Assembly (NCBI GenBank): GCA_964627445.1
Contig: CAZVJF010000001.1
Coordinates: forward strand, 1-64,000
From: Luteibaculum sp964627445
GTDB lineage: Bacteria; Bacteroidota; Bacteroidia; Flavobacteriales_D; Luteibaculaceae
DNA: 64,000 bases
Direction: 5' to 3'
Under the pieces are notes generated by a model. It searched no databases. It was not told where the DNA came from and was given only the letters and a program-made list of their open reading frames with translations. The first letter of the stretch is position 1. Every line of letters starts with the position of its first letter. Positions 25,947 through 36,100 of the stretch are shown here, piece after piece. A program made the translations under genes and the position numbers.

Positions 25947-27845
25947 CTATTGCTGCCCTACCATAACTACCTTGGTTCTAGCATGCCCACCTCCTTTGGA
26001 CACATCCAGCCAATAACAACCCTCGGGCAAATGTTGGAGGTTTAACCTATTGCCTGTCAATTGCGATTGGTGTGCCACCCTTCCAGCCATGGTATACACT
26101 GTTACTCCTGCATCCTCCCATGCCCTAGGAAATGCAACTACACCCGATGACGGATTGGGAAAAACTCGCAACTCCTCCTTCATAGCACGATCCGCAATAC
26201 CCACCAAAGCTTCTGTTACTGGAAAAGTAATGCGGGAAGGCCTAGCAGCGCCCATCCAAATGGTATTGGTAGCCACTTCTGGATTTACCAGAGTATCGGG
26301 ATTTCCATCGGGGTACATGGCCTCTCCCGTGTTCATATTACTACCATAATGCGGATAGTTGGAACCCGTTAATACCAAGCGAATCCGCTGTCCTTCTAAG
26401 AAAGTATTGGCCAATTCCTCAAAAGCAAAATCTAGTGCGTAGACCTCGCCTGGTGTGGCCAGTTCAATATCGTCTTCTCTAAAACCATTGCGATAGCGCA
26501 AACGCTTGGTGGCCTCTCCCAACAACATCGAACGTCCATCGGGGTACACCACGGTGAGGCGCAGCATAAAGTCGGTATCGCGCTTGTTCGTGCTTACATG
26601 GAGGGTTACGGTGGTTGTACCGCGAAGCTCCAGATCTTTGGGCAACACCGCACTGGTAAAGGTGATGGCGTCATCGCGATTTTCCACCGCAAAGCGTTGG
26701 TCGAGTGGCCCCTGCTCCAGACCCGGTGTTAGCGTTTTGCCCCCCGTACTGGGCGAAGGATCCTCGGGGTCATAATCAAAGCTTACGCTAGCTTCTGAGG
26801 GAATTTCCGTTGCCAAAACCCCATCGGGTGCCAGATAAAAGGTTTGTGTACCTGCGGTTGCTGGCGGCCACTGCGGAGTATTTTGCCAGGTATTGGCTCC
26901 CATTTGATAATACACCACCGTGGCGGTGTCCTCCCAACCATTTTGAATATCTCGTAAGTAATAATCGAAAAAGGCGTTTTCGTACTCGTGATTTTTCAGG
27001 GCCGCATTTTCATACATCAACTCGCCTTGGTTAGCACTTCCTACAAAAGCCTGGCCAGTACCTCCGTGCACCCAAGGGCCTACCAAGAGCTTGTGCTGGT
27101 TGCGCACATTGGCTCCAGATTCTGCCTGCAAGGATTCTAACAATCCAAAATTCACGTTGGTATTGTGGTCGTACCAACCCGCCACCAAGAGCATGGGTAT
27201 ATCTACCAACTCTGGACTGTAACTGCTGTTCTCTATAAACTGCCATATATTGTTGTAGAACGGGTTGGCAATGACAGGATTAAAAGCATTGCCGTAAAGA
27301 ACATTTAAGGTTTTTACGCGGCCAGCGATAATGGTTCCGCCTGGATAAAAATCGCTGTAAGCCGTTTGAGGCGCGCACACCTCGGGCACTGCACACACCA
27401 AATGCGGAGGCTGCAAATAGGCCGTATTAAACTGGACACCTCCCAAAGCCGAAGGTCCCCAAGTACCCACTTTACCGTTGCTCCACGTTTGTTCTGCGAT
27501 CCACTCTACGGTATCAAAACCGTCCTCATCGCGATTGGCCTGGCCCGAACATGCCGACATAGAACCAAAAAAGCACCGCCAATCGGCAATTACAAAAGCA
27601 TAGTTACTGCTCGTGATATCATAACGCACTCCGAGAGGCAATCCACGGGTTCTATAGGTGTTTTTATTGTAAGGGGTTTGGATGAGAATTACCGGAAAGG
27701 AACCACTTTGGTCTGGCAGGTATAGGTCGGCTGCTAAATTTTTCCCATCGCGCATGGGGATGGAGATATCTTCTGGGTTTAACTGCGCAAACACACACCC
27801 CACTATAAAAAGGCAAAAAAGGAAAAGGAAGGATTTTAAATTCAT
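25947..27845 (-). CDS. CocE/NonD-type serine hydrolase with T9SS type A sorting domain
   Basis: 632 residues with signal peptide ('FLFLFCLFIVGCVFA'). The alpha/beta-hydrolase part resembles the X-Pro dipeptidyl-peptidase S15/CocE group: 'ISIPMRDGKNLAADLYLP', the nucleophile elbow 'TWGPSALGG' (Ser), 'VAGWYDHNTNVN' (acid) and 'VGPWVHGG' (His). A jelly-roll XPP-C domain follows ('PDGRSMLLGEATKRLRYR') and a T9SS type A tail ('LRVFPNPSSGVVAFPR', 'YTMAGRVAHQ'). It is a secreted acyl- or peptidase-like hydrolase; the true substrate cannot be read from sequence. Confidence 0.88.
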   Translation of the reverse strand: MNLKSFLFLFCLFIVGCVFAQLNPEDISIPMRDGKNLAADLYLPDQSGSFPVILIQTPYNKNTYRTRGLPLGVRYDITSSNYAFVIADWRCFFGSMSACSGQANRDEDGFDTVEWIAEQTWSNGKVGTWGPSALGGVQFNTAYLQPPHLVCAVPEVCAPQTAYSDFYPGGTIIAGRVKTLNVLYGNAFNPVIANPFYNNIWQFIENSSYSPELVDIPMLLVAGWYDHNTNVNFGLLESLQAESGANVRNQHKLLVGPWVHGGTGQAFVGSANQGELMYENAALKNHEYENAFFDYYLRDIQNGWEDTATVVYYQMGANTWQNTPQWPPATAGTQTFYLAPDGVLATEIPSEASVSFDYDPEDPSPSTGGKTLTPGLEQGPLDQRFAVENRDDAITFTSAVLPKDLELRGTTTVTLHVSTNKRDTDFMLRLTVVYPDGRSMLLGEATKRLRYRNGFREDDIELATPGEVYALDFAFEELANTFLEGQRIRLVLTGSNYPHYGSNMNTGEAMYPDGNPDTLVNPEVATNTIWMGAARPSRITFPVTEALVGIADRAMKEELRVFPNPSSGVVAFPRAWEDAGVTVYTMAGRVAHQSQLTGNRLNLQHLPEGCYWLDVSKGGGHARTKVVMVGQQ

Positions 27846-28051
27846 CAGGCAAGGATTTTATGGAAGTTAGCAAGAAACTGCACAAATACGTACAACATCG
27901 TATGAAATTAACTGCCCCTGAGCCCAAAATCACCTTTCAGTTAAGCTTTTGAAACACAAAGAATGTGTTTTCAATATATTCACGATTTCTGTAATTATTC
28001 TGTGTATTTTTACTAAATACTAAACCCTTATGATAGATATAGATTAGTTTA

Positions 28052-28059
28052 TATATTTG
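28052..28059 (+). promoter_or_regulatory. -7 box upstream of the rhomboid gene
   Basis: TATATTTG is an exact match to TAnnTTTG 26 bases before the rhomboid ATG. The expected -33 position has TTATG rather than TTG, so only the -7 element is good. Confidence 0.5.
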
Positions 28060-28085
28060 CAATCACCACCTTATAACCAAGAATC

Positions 28086-29582
28086 ATGGCTTTTGGATTC
28101 CCTCCCACAAAAAAAACTTCGTTTGCGATTCCCGCAGATTTAGACCATGAAAAGGCCATGGCACTAACACTCAATGTGCTGTATGAACTGGCCTGGGACA
28201 TCGAGCTCACTGGGATAAAATCTTGGAAAGCGTGGACTAAAATATCGATCTACGCTTTTGGTGAAGAGGTTTCCATAACCCTTAGTGAGCAGCAGATTTT
28301 CCTTTCATCCAAAACCATGGCTACACAAATTTTGGACTGGAATAAAAATAGGCGAAACCTAGAGAAATTTGAAAATCTATTTATTAAAAAGGCCGCCAAT
28401 TTAACGGAACAAGAATGGGTGCGCGTGAGCAATCAATTCCACGCTTTACAATCGCAAAGCACGGAGGGCTTAGAACAACTCGACCCCCCTGCGACTAAAA
28501 AGACTTTTTTACTCTTACCTACGCCAGACTACTGGGCTACCCCTCTACTTTTTTGGACCAACCTGGTACTCTTTGGCATCATGGCTTTTTCCGGTGTTCA
28601 CCTGCTTACCCCGGAAACGGCAGATATTATAAACTGGGGTGGCAATATGCGCTTGGTAACTCGCGAAGGCGAGTGGTGGCGTTTACTCTCCAGCTGCTTT
28701 ATTCATATTGGCATCGTACATCTAGCGGTAAACATGTACGGACTTCTGTTCATCGGTGCACTGACCGAAAGAAAGATCGGTCCGTTACGTGTGCTGACCG
28801 TTTACTTTTTTGGTGGATTAATGGCTAGCTGTGCCAGTTTTGCCTGGAATGAAAACGTGGTGAGTGCAGGTGCTTCAGGAGCGATTTTTGCACTATTCGG
28901 GACTTTTCTTGCCCTGTTACTTAGCAAGGCATACGCAGGCAAAAACCAAAAAAATCTACTGCTCAGTGTAGGTATTTATGTACTCTACAGTCTGGCACAG
29001 GGATTTGGCAGTACTGGTATTGATAATGCCGCACACGTAGGGGGCCTTGCCGCAGGTCTTCTACTGGGCTTTATTTTTGCACCTTCCTATAAGCGCACCG
29101 ATATAAAAGGGCTTAAAGGAGTTCTAACGGCTACCGCAATAATTACAGTACTCCTATCGTGTTTTGCGATACTCATGCTCACACCGAAACAAGGACAACT
29201 AGAGCGCAGCTTAATTACCTACCAGGAGGGCATGCGAGAATTTACGCGACAAGAGCAACTTGGATTACAGGTCTTTAATTTTCCAGAAACAGCACCTAAA
29301 GCTGCCATTCAAGAAGAGATTTTGAAGCGCAGCATACCCTACTGGAAAAAGAATATTTTGTTATTAGAAAGCTTTCGTAAGCTTAACCTCCCCCCGCCAC
29401 TCCGAGAACAAAACGAGAAGATTCTGGAATACGCCAATCTCCGATTAAACCACCTTCGCTTGCTATACCGCTCCTTGGAAGAGGAAACAGATGCCCACGA
29501 TGATAAACTTAAAAAGTACATCGCTTCTATTGATGGCATCATTAAAGAACTGGCTCAAAATCGAAATAACAAGCTACAATAA
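28086..29582 (+). CDS. Rhomboid family intramembrane serine protease
   Basis: 498 residues, longer than a simple rhomboid. An N-terminal soluble domain (about 1-145) precedes the six-helix rhomboid core, which has 'SCFIHIGIVHLAVNMYGL' (oxyanion His/Asn), the catalytic serine Ser264 in 'SAGASGAIFALFG' and the catalytic histidine His317 in 'DNAAHVGGLAAGLLLGF'. A coiled-coil-like, charged C-terminal domain (about 370-498) follows the last helix. It cleaves membrane proteins within the bilayer; substrates are unknown. It ends in a strong terminator and converges on mdh. Confidence 0.92.
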   Translation: MAFGFPPTKKTSFAIPADLDHEKAMALTLNVLYELAWDIELTGIKSWKAWTKISIYAFGEEVSITLSEQQIFLSSKTMATQILDWNKNRRNLEKFENLFIKKAANLTEQEWVRVSNQFHALQSQSTEGLEQLDPPATKKTFLLLPTPDYWATPLLFWTNLVLFGIMAFSGVHLLTPETADIINWGGNMRLVTREGEWWRLLSSCFIHIGIVHLAVNMYGLLFIGALTERKIGPLRVLTVYFFGGLMASCASFAWNENVVSAGASGAIFALFGTFLALLLSKAYAGKNQKNLLLSVGIYVLYSLAQGFGSTGIDNAAHVGGLAAGLLLGFIFAPSYKRTDIKGLKGVLTATAIITVLLSCFAILMLTPKQGQLERSLITYQEGMREFTRQEQLGLQVFNFPETAPKAAIQEEILKRSIPYWKKNILLLESFRKLNLPPPLREQNEKILEYANLRLNHLRLLYRSLEEETDAHDDKLKKYIASIDGIIKELAQNRNNKLQ

Positions 29583-29609
29583 AAAAGCCCCGCGAGAGCG
29601 AGGCTTTTT
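29582..29609. terminator. Bidirectional terminator between the rhomboid gene and mdh
   Basis: AAAAAGCCCCGC and GCGAGGCTTTTT form a stem around GAGA with one mismatch. A T-run follows on the plus strand and on the minus strand, so both converging genes can use it. Confidence 0.85.
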
Positions 29610-29637
29610 ATTGAAGGGTAATCGAAAACAGAACCGC

Positions 29638-30576
29638 TTAGGCGTTTGCTGCTGCTTCCAACAAACCGTTGGTTTTAGAAACTGCAGCTGCACTTTCTTG
29701 CAGGTTTTGCTTCTCTGCATCGTTCAATTCTATCTCTACTATTTCTTCTACGCCTTTAGCACCTATAATTGCAGGAACACCAATAGCGATATCGTTAAGA
29801 CCGTACTCACCATCTAAGAAGCAAGAGCAAGGGAACATCTTCTTTGCATCGGTTGCTATGGCGTGTACCATGGCGGCTACTGCTGCTCCTGGTGCATACC
29901 AAGCCGATGTTCCTAACATCTTAGTAAGCGTAGCGCCACCTACTTTGGTCGCTTCCTTTACCTCGTTCAAACGATCTTCGGAGATAAATTTTGATACAGG
30001 GACAGAGTTGCGTGTAGCTAAACGCGTTAGAGGAATCATACCGGTGTCACTATGCCCACCAATTACCATTCCATCTATATCGCTTGCAGGACACGCTAGC
30101 GCCTCAGCCAAACGGTACTTAAAGCGTGCAGAGTCTAATGCTCCACCCATACCTATAATGCGGTGTTTTGGAAGACCCAAAGATTTGTGCGCCAAGTATG
30201 TCATGGTATCCATCGGGTTAGAAACCACGATAATGATAGCCTCGGGAGAGTGCTTGATAATATTTCCAGCAACCTCTTTTACAATACCTGCATTAATACC
30301 GATGAGCTCTTCGCGTGTCATACCCGGCTTACGAGGAATACCCGAGGTAATTACCGCTACATCACTTCCTGCTGTTTTGGCGTAATCGTTGGTGCTCCCT
30401 GTTATTTTGGTATCAAAACCGTTTAAGGAAGCCGTTTGCATCAGGTCCATTGCTTTACCCTCAGCAAAGTTTTCTTTGATATCTACTAGGACCACTTCAG
30501 ACGCAAAGTCTTTCATAGCAATGTACTCGGCACAACTAGCTCCTACGGCTCCTGCACCTACAACTGTAACTTTCAT
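29638..30576 (-). CDS. mdh: Malate dehydrogenase
   Basis: 312 residues of the LDH-like MDH group; NAD-dependent oxidation of malate to oxaloacetate in the TCA cycle. The nucleotide-binding 'VVGAGAVGASCAEY' with GxGxxG at 7-12, 'SGIPRKPGMTREELI' (substrate arginine), 'VVSNPMDTMTYL' and the catalytic histidine block 'VIGGHSDTGMIPL' are all present. It has its own promoter box upstream and a terminator downstream. Confidence 0.96.
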   Translation of the reverse strand: MKVTVVGAGAVGASCAEYIAMKDFASEVVLVDIKENFAEGKAMDLMQTASLNGFDTKITGSTNDYAKTAGSDVAVITSGIPRKPGMTREELIGINAGIVKEVAGNIIKHSPEAIIIVVSNPMDTMTYLAHKSLGLPKHRIIGMGGALDSARFKYRLAEALACPASDIDGMVIGGHSDTGMIPLTRLATRNSVPVSKFISEDRLNEVKEATKVGGATLTKMLGTSAWYAPGAAVAAMVHAIATDAKKMFPCSCFLDGEYGLNDIAIGVPAIIGAKGVEEIVEIELNDAEKQNLQESAAAVSKTNGLLEAAANA

Positions 30577-30605
30577 ATTCTGGAGATTTTAATCAAATTC
30601 GCGAT

Positions 30606-30613
30606 CAAAGGTA
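30606..30613 (-). promoter_or_regulatory. -7 box of the mdh promoter
   Basis: The minus strand reads TACCTTTG, an exact TAnnTTTG match 29 bases before the mdh ATG. A matching -33 TTG was not seen at the usual spacing. Confidence 0.5.
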
Positions 30614-30715
30614 ACTATCAACGATAAAGATTACCTACTGATCGCTGATTTTTTAGAAATTATAGGTATCTATGGCAACCGCCTAACCCCTTTCCCGTCA
30701 TGAAAGCAACAGTAT

Positions 30716-31291
30716 ATGGTAAGCCTGAGTAAGGAGCTGGAAGAAGCAATTAAAGGTTGCATCGAGAACGATAGAAAGTCTCAGGAATGGCTGCATAAAA
30801 GATATTATGCGGTCATGCTGCCGATCTGTCTGCGGTACACGAAAAACGTGGACCAAGCGGAAGATATACTGCAAAAAAGCTTCATAAAGATCTTTAAGAA
30901 TATAGGTCGATATGAGTTTAAAGGTTCTTTTGAAGGTTGGATGAAACGCATTGTGGTGAATACTGCTATTGATTTTCACCGCAGTAGAAAAGGCGACTTC
31001 TTGTTGCTTCCTGAGGAAATGTCCATGGAGGATTTTGACCAGGAAGACGAGGGCTTGGATGACGAAACGAAAAACTATCCCTACACCCCAAAACAAGTAA
31101 TGGAAGCAATACAGGAATTAACTCCTGCTTACAAAGCAGTGTTTAACCTGTATGTTATTGAAGAATACACGCACCAGGAAATTGCCGACATGCTGGGAGT
31201 AAGCATAGGAACCTCCAAATCTAACCTGCTTAAGGCAAAGGCGCGATTGAGAAAAATATTAGAAGAAAACTTCGTGAAGAGCGAATTATAG
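30716..31291 (+). CDS. RNA polymerase ECF sigma factor
   Basis: 191 residues. Sigma-70 region 2 includes 'VDQAEDILQKSFIKIFKNI' and 'FEGWMKRIVVNTAIDFHR'. Region 4 is 'LTPAYKAVFNLYVIEEYTHQ' followed by 'EIADMLGVSIGTSKSNLLKAKA', a clear helix-turn-helix. Between them is an acidic linker. It is an alternative sigma factor for extracytoplasmic signals. The next gene begins one base after its stop, the usual position of an anti-sigma factor. No TAnnTTTG box was found upstream, so it may autoregulate or use an atypical promoter. Confidence 0.93.
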   Translation: MVSLSKELEEAIKGCIENDRKSQEWLHKRYYAVMLPICLRYTKNVDQAEDILQKSFIKIFKNIGRYEFKGSFEGWMKRIVVNTAIDFHRSRKGDFLLLPEEMSMEDFDQEDEGLDDETKNYPYTPKQVMEAIQELTPAYKAVFNLYVIEEYTHQEIADMLGVSIGTSKSNLLKAKARLRKILEENFVKSEL

Positions 31292-31292
31292 T

Positions 31293-32504
31293 ATGGCAAA
31301 TTTTGAAGACTTTATAAGGCAGTCTGCACAAGACTACAAGGTGTCCTACAACGAGGAACACTGGAAGCAGATAGAAAAGCAACTGCCTTCTGACAAAAAG
31401 GGTCAGGCCAAAAAATACTGGGTTGCCGGTGCAGCCATTGCCGTTGTGGGCATTGCTGCCTTGATGTGGAATAGCACCCGCGAAGTACAGCAACCACAAC
31501 CCCCTGTTACGATCCCGCTACAGACCCCTGAAAATGCCCCTCTTAAGAAAGAAACACCTCAGGTAGAAATGAAAGCTGCACCCGCTGCTGAAATTCCTGT
31601 TGAAAGTACAGAGGTTACGAACAAAGAAAACGTTACAAGCAAACCCAAGGAGACGACACCCAAAGAAAAACCTTCGGAAATTATTATCCCTGAGGTAAAG
31701 GAAGAGAAACCCACCACCAGTGGAATGGCCTTTACCTTCGCCTCAGATCGAGCGGAAGGTTGCTTATATGAGACCATTAGTTTTAATGCTGACATCAGCG
31801 AACCTGTTACCTACCGCTGGAACTTCGGAGACGGTACCGAATCTACTTTACCTCAACCTAAGCATGCATATGCGAAACCAGGGACATATACGGTTTCCCT
31901 AGAAGTAACATCCATACTTAGCGGAAAGAGCAAGCGGGAACTTGTCGGTGAAATGGTTACCATACACCCGAAACCCTATGCCGACTTTGATTTTGACGTT
32001 TTAGCACCCGAAGACTTCAACCAGAATGTAGTATTCGATGCCAGCGAACAAAACTACACCGATGTGCAATGGCTGGTAGCTGGAAAAAGCTTTGACAAAG
32101 AGCGCTTTACCCTACCCATGAATAAGAAGGGGAACTACCCGGTAACCATTATTACTAGCAACAAATTTGGTTGTTACGATACGCTTACAAGAAATGTGGT
32201 CATCGACCAAGACTACAACCTAATGGCTCCAAACGCATTTACACCAGACAACGATGGTTTAAATGACGTGTTCTTGCCAAAAGCGTTAGAAAGTTCAAGT
32301 TTGCGCTACGACTTACAAATCATGGAAGCCGGAACGGGAGCTATTGTTTTCCAGGGCAACCAAGACAGCAAAGGCTGGAATGGCGTAGATCGCAGAACAG
32401 GTCAGCGTGCTAAACAAGGAGCATATGCATGGATGGTACAGCTATATCTCCCCAGTGGAGAGCTCGAGAAATTCCAGGGCACACTACAACTATTGGAAAT
32501 GTAA
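31293..32504 (+). CDS. Putative transmembrane anti-sigma factor with PKD-like domains and T9SS type B C-terminal domain
   Basis: 403 residues. A cytoplasmic N-terminus of about 41 residues has 'NFEDFIRQSAQDYKVSYNEE' and 'HWKQIEKQL', and there is no cleavable signal peptide. One membrane helix follows (about 42-59, 'YWVAGAAIAVVGIAALMW'), then a Pro/Glu/Lys-rich periplasmic linker (60-140), a PKD domain ('VTYRWNFGDGTEST', about 145-225), a second PKD-like fold (about 228-305) and a C-terminal gliding-motility/CHU_C domain from 'LMAPNAFTPDNDGLNDVFLP' to the end. The C-terminal domain is divergent: it lacks the usual NRWG and ends 'GTLQLLEM'. Coupling to the sigma gene and the N-in topology suggest an anti-sigma factor. 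The sorting-domain homologue would face the periplasm. This is an inference, not a known family function. Confidence 0.72.
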   Translation: MANFEDFIRQSAQDYKVSYNEEHWKQIEKQLPSDKKGQAKKYWVAGAAIAVVGIAALMWNSTREVQQPQPPVTIPLQTPENAPLKKETPQVEMKAAPAAEIPVESTEVTNKENVTSKPKETTPKEKPSEIIIPEVKEEKPTTSGMAFTFASDRAEGCLYETISFNADISEPVTYRWNFGDGTESTLPQPKHAYAKPGTYTVSLEVTSILSGKSKRELVGEMVTIHPKPYADFDFDVLAPEDFNQNVVFDASEQNYTDVQWLVAGKSFDKERFTLPMNKKGNYPVTIITSNKFGCYDTLTRNVVIDQDYNLMAPNAFTPDNDGLNDVFLPKALESSSLRYDLQIMEAGTGAIVFQGNQDSKGWNGVDRRTGQRAKQGAYAWMVQLYLPSGELEKFQGTLQLLEM

Positions 32505-32531
32505 TCGTAAAAAAATACTGACTCTCGGTCA

Positions 32532-32568
32532 AAATCCGAGTCCTATTAAAGGGCTCGGATTTTTTTTG
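32532..32568 (+). terminator. Terminator after the anti-sigma-like gene
   Basis: AATCCGAG-TCC and GGG-CTCGGATT form an 11-bp stem around TATTAAA, followed by eight or nine T. It ends the sigma/anti-sigma unit before the surface-protein genes. Confidence 0.9.
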
Positions 32569-32678
32569 TCCTGTTTAAAATCAACTAGTCTAATTTTTTA
32601 GGTTAACATGTTTTTATTTTAAACTTTTAATGTTACCTTAACCTCGAAGAAAACTAGACCAACAGACCTTTTTCACCG

Positions 32679-33092
32679 ATGAAACCTTCTTTTCTAAACA
32701 CGAACGGCAACTGGCTTGCCTTGATACTCCTGGCCTTAATCAGTTTCACAAACGCTCAAATCGTTTTTGGGCAAGAGGAAATAATATCTGTAAGAAAGGA
32801 AGAATCAAAGCTTCCTTCCAAATATTATTTCTTAATAACCGATAACAAAACATCCAAAGGAAGCAATTCAGCATTTATTGAAAGTTTGTATATGAAATAC
32901 TATGATTACAACTTTCATTACCATCAAATCACAGAGACCAGTTACTTCCCGATAGAGGAAGGTTTTAATCTAGTCGTTTTCACTTCCAGGGAAGACCGAA
33001 AGAAATTTCGAAAAGATTTATTACGAACTCCTTTTTCTGAACTTTCTACCACTCAAGAACTTCCCAAACTGACATTAATGCCTCAGAAGTAA
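32679..33092 (+). CDS. Small secreted protein of unknown function
   Basis: 137 residues with a probable signal peptide ('LALILLALISFTNAQ' or up to 'IVFGQ'). The mature part is polar and rich in Lys, Ser and Tyr ('KYYFLITDNKTSKGS', 'YMKYYDYNFHYHQI'), without cysteines or a T9SS domain. I do not recognise the family. It starts about 175 bases after the sigma-unit terminator and stops 30 bases before the giant surface-protein gene, so it probably heads the same transcript. A role as a periplasmic helper is possible but not shown. Confidence 0.6.
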   Translation: MKPSFLNTNGNWLALILLALISFTNAQIVFGQEEIISVRKEESKLPSKYYFLITDNKTSKGSNSAFIESLYMKYYDYNFHYHQITETSYFPIEEGFNLVVFTSREDRKKFRKDLLRTPFSELSTTQELPKLTLMPQK

Positions 33093-33122
33093 TCTGAGAA
33101 AAAGCCAAAACACCCATGGCGT

Positions 33123-36100
33123 ATGAAAAAATTATTACCCCTTTGCCTTACCGCAATAATAATCTTGAGCTGCATAGCAACCTTTGGTCAAGCGGGCTCA
33201 ACTTGTAGCAACCCTATCAACATTGCCAGCACACCTTTCACAGAAACCGATGGAAGTTCATGCGGTTTCCCTGGCGCTGGAGCACAGGAATATTGTGGGA
33301 GTTCACCTTTTGACACTGAAGGAAGAGAGATTTACTACCGCTTTACACCACCTGCCAGCACCTGTTACCGCGTATTTATTGATGACTTTCGTATTGACCC
33401 AGATGGTTCTGGAGACTTTGAAAGTGACTTAAGTTTATCTATATCCGAGGGCTGCCCAACCCAAGCAGAGTCGAGATGCATTGCGGCAAATAACCTGGCA
33501 GTTTTGAATTTAGAGGACTATTTCTTCGAAGCCAGCAAAGAATACTACTTTGTCTTTGACCATGACGACTTTCAGAATGATTGCATCGTTGACTTAGAGT
33601 GGAGACTGGAGTCATGCGGTATTCCAGAATGTACTAATGAGACACTTGCTAACGATGATTGTGAAAACGCAACACCCATATGCGATTTAAACGGTTACTG
33701 CGGTTCCACAGAAGCCTCACAAAATGACATCTCTAACGGTGTAGACCACTGCGGATCTATTGAAAACAACACGTGGCTCACCTTTACCGCGTCATCCGCA
33801 ACGGTCCAGCTGAATGCTTACGCCTACAACTGTACTAGAGATGAAGGCATACAAATGTGGGTAGGGACCAGTAATAATGCTTGCAATTGGTCTGGTGCAG
33901 AAGCAGACGGTATTGCATGCGAAGGAGGGTCAGGTTTTGGTATAGATTATAACAACTTTACCATTAATGGCTTAACACCCGGGGAAACCTACTATCTTAT
34001 GATTGACGGTTTTGGTGGAAATGTGTGTAAATATGTAATTGAAGCGGTATCAGGTATTACCCCGCTAGTAGACGCAGGAGAAGACCTCGTGATTTGCTCC
34101 ACAGGTAGTTCTTTTCAATTGGATGGTTCTTCTTTTGCAACCAACTCTTGGGTTTGGTCAACAGAAGGTTCGGGAAACTTTACTGATAGTACTCTACTCG
34201 ACCCTACTTACACACCTTCTGCTGCTGATTTAGCTGCTGGATTTGTTGATCTCGTATTATCGCACCCAGGCACCGGTATTTGCCAAACTCCATTTTACGA
34301 CACCGTACGGGTCAGCTTTGTTGCAAACGATGCAGAGATAACACCAGCCAATCCGAAAATATGTAATGGAAATAGCACAACGATTACAGCGAGGCCAGTC
34401 AATGGGAGTATTCCCAATACATCGAACCACACCATTGAAAACACTGACCCAGTAGCTATACCCGATGACGGTGTAGATAACAACTGGAACGGTGCCAGTG
34501 GTAACTTTGGAAGCTCTGAAGTAGATATTAATTGCCTAAACCCAAACGGATGGGAGTTAACCCAATATTGCGTTCGCATAAATCACCCAAGCCCGTCCCC
34601 AGACATTACCGGAGTTTGGCTAGTAAACCCGTGCGGCGTTCGCATACAGCTGGCAACAGGTGCACTTAACGGCTGTTTTGCACCAGGCACCTCGGGCGCA
34701 TGGAACACCTTCCTTAGTTGTGCAAACCCCAATGGCACTTGGGAGCTTAGAGTGGGAGACGACTGGGCTTTTGACCAAGGCTCGATAACAGAATTCTCCC
34801 TTACGTTCCAAAACGAGAACTATACCTGGAGCCCCGCGGCAGGACTATCTGCCACCAACACCAGTACGGTTACGGCAAACCCCACCGCAACCACAACCTA
34901 CGATGTTACCATATACGACTGCGCTTCGGGTTGTATCCTTACCAACCAGGTTACCGTAGAAGTATCTGACATTACCCTTACCGCTGTTGCAAGCGATGTA
35001 TTGTGTAATGGGGACAATACAGGACAAGTGGTTCTTACTCCCGCTGACTTTGTTGGCAATGTATCTTACCGTTTAAGCACGGGAACCTACGGACCCAGCA
35101 ATACATTTAATGGGCTTTCTGCCGGCACTTACACCTTCTTTGCTCGTGATGACGCAGGTTGCGAGGCCAGCACCACAGTAACCATTAACGAACCACCGGT
35201 TCTTGACTTAACCTTAACCAGCGCACCTGCCAGTGGTTGTGTTACCGATAATGGCAGCATACAAACCCAAGTTTCTGGCGGAACGTCTCCTTACCAATAT
35301 CAGTTTAACGGATTTGGATATGGCCCCGTGAGCACGTTTACGGATCTTACCGCGGGCACCTACACCATAGACGTGCGCGATGCCAATGGATGCGTAGACA
35401 CCGAAACAGTAACCTTCGACCCCATACCCCATCCCACCTTAAACATTACCAACCCGGGGTGTGGAGACCTATCGACCATCTTTTCTATAGGCTCAGATAT
35501 CGGTACGCCAACCGTGAGCATATCCGATGAACCTGGAATGAACGCCCAGTTTAATCCTACTGGAACGGCCAACCAATTTGCATTAACTGCAGACGACTAC
35601 GGTACTGCTACCATTTCAGTTGCCGTAAGTGCGGGTGGATGTGATAGTACGTTGATACAGGAGGTTACCTTTTTGGAGCAACCTGTGGCCACCATAAATG
35701 CAACACCCCCTCCATGTGATGTATTAACCACCACCTTAACTATAGACCCAAGAGCGGGTAATGTAAACCTTAGCGCAAATCCAGCCGCTACTTTTACTCC
35801 AACTGGAAATCCATTTGAGTATGAAATGACGGTGGCTAGCCCAGGAAGCTACACCGTTACCTTGCAACGCGATAATGGCGGATGTACCGATGACACTCAA
35901 ACCACAGTGGTATTTGCCGGCTCTAAAAACCCAACTGCAGGCGCAGACCAAAGTGTTTGTGGTAAAACAACCACACTTACCGCTAACCCCGCAGGTGGAA
36001 CATGGTCTACCACAGATGCCAACATCAACATTAGCAATCCAAACAGTACGACTACTGATGTAACCCTGACCAACGACAATTACGGCACCTATACAATACG

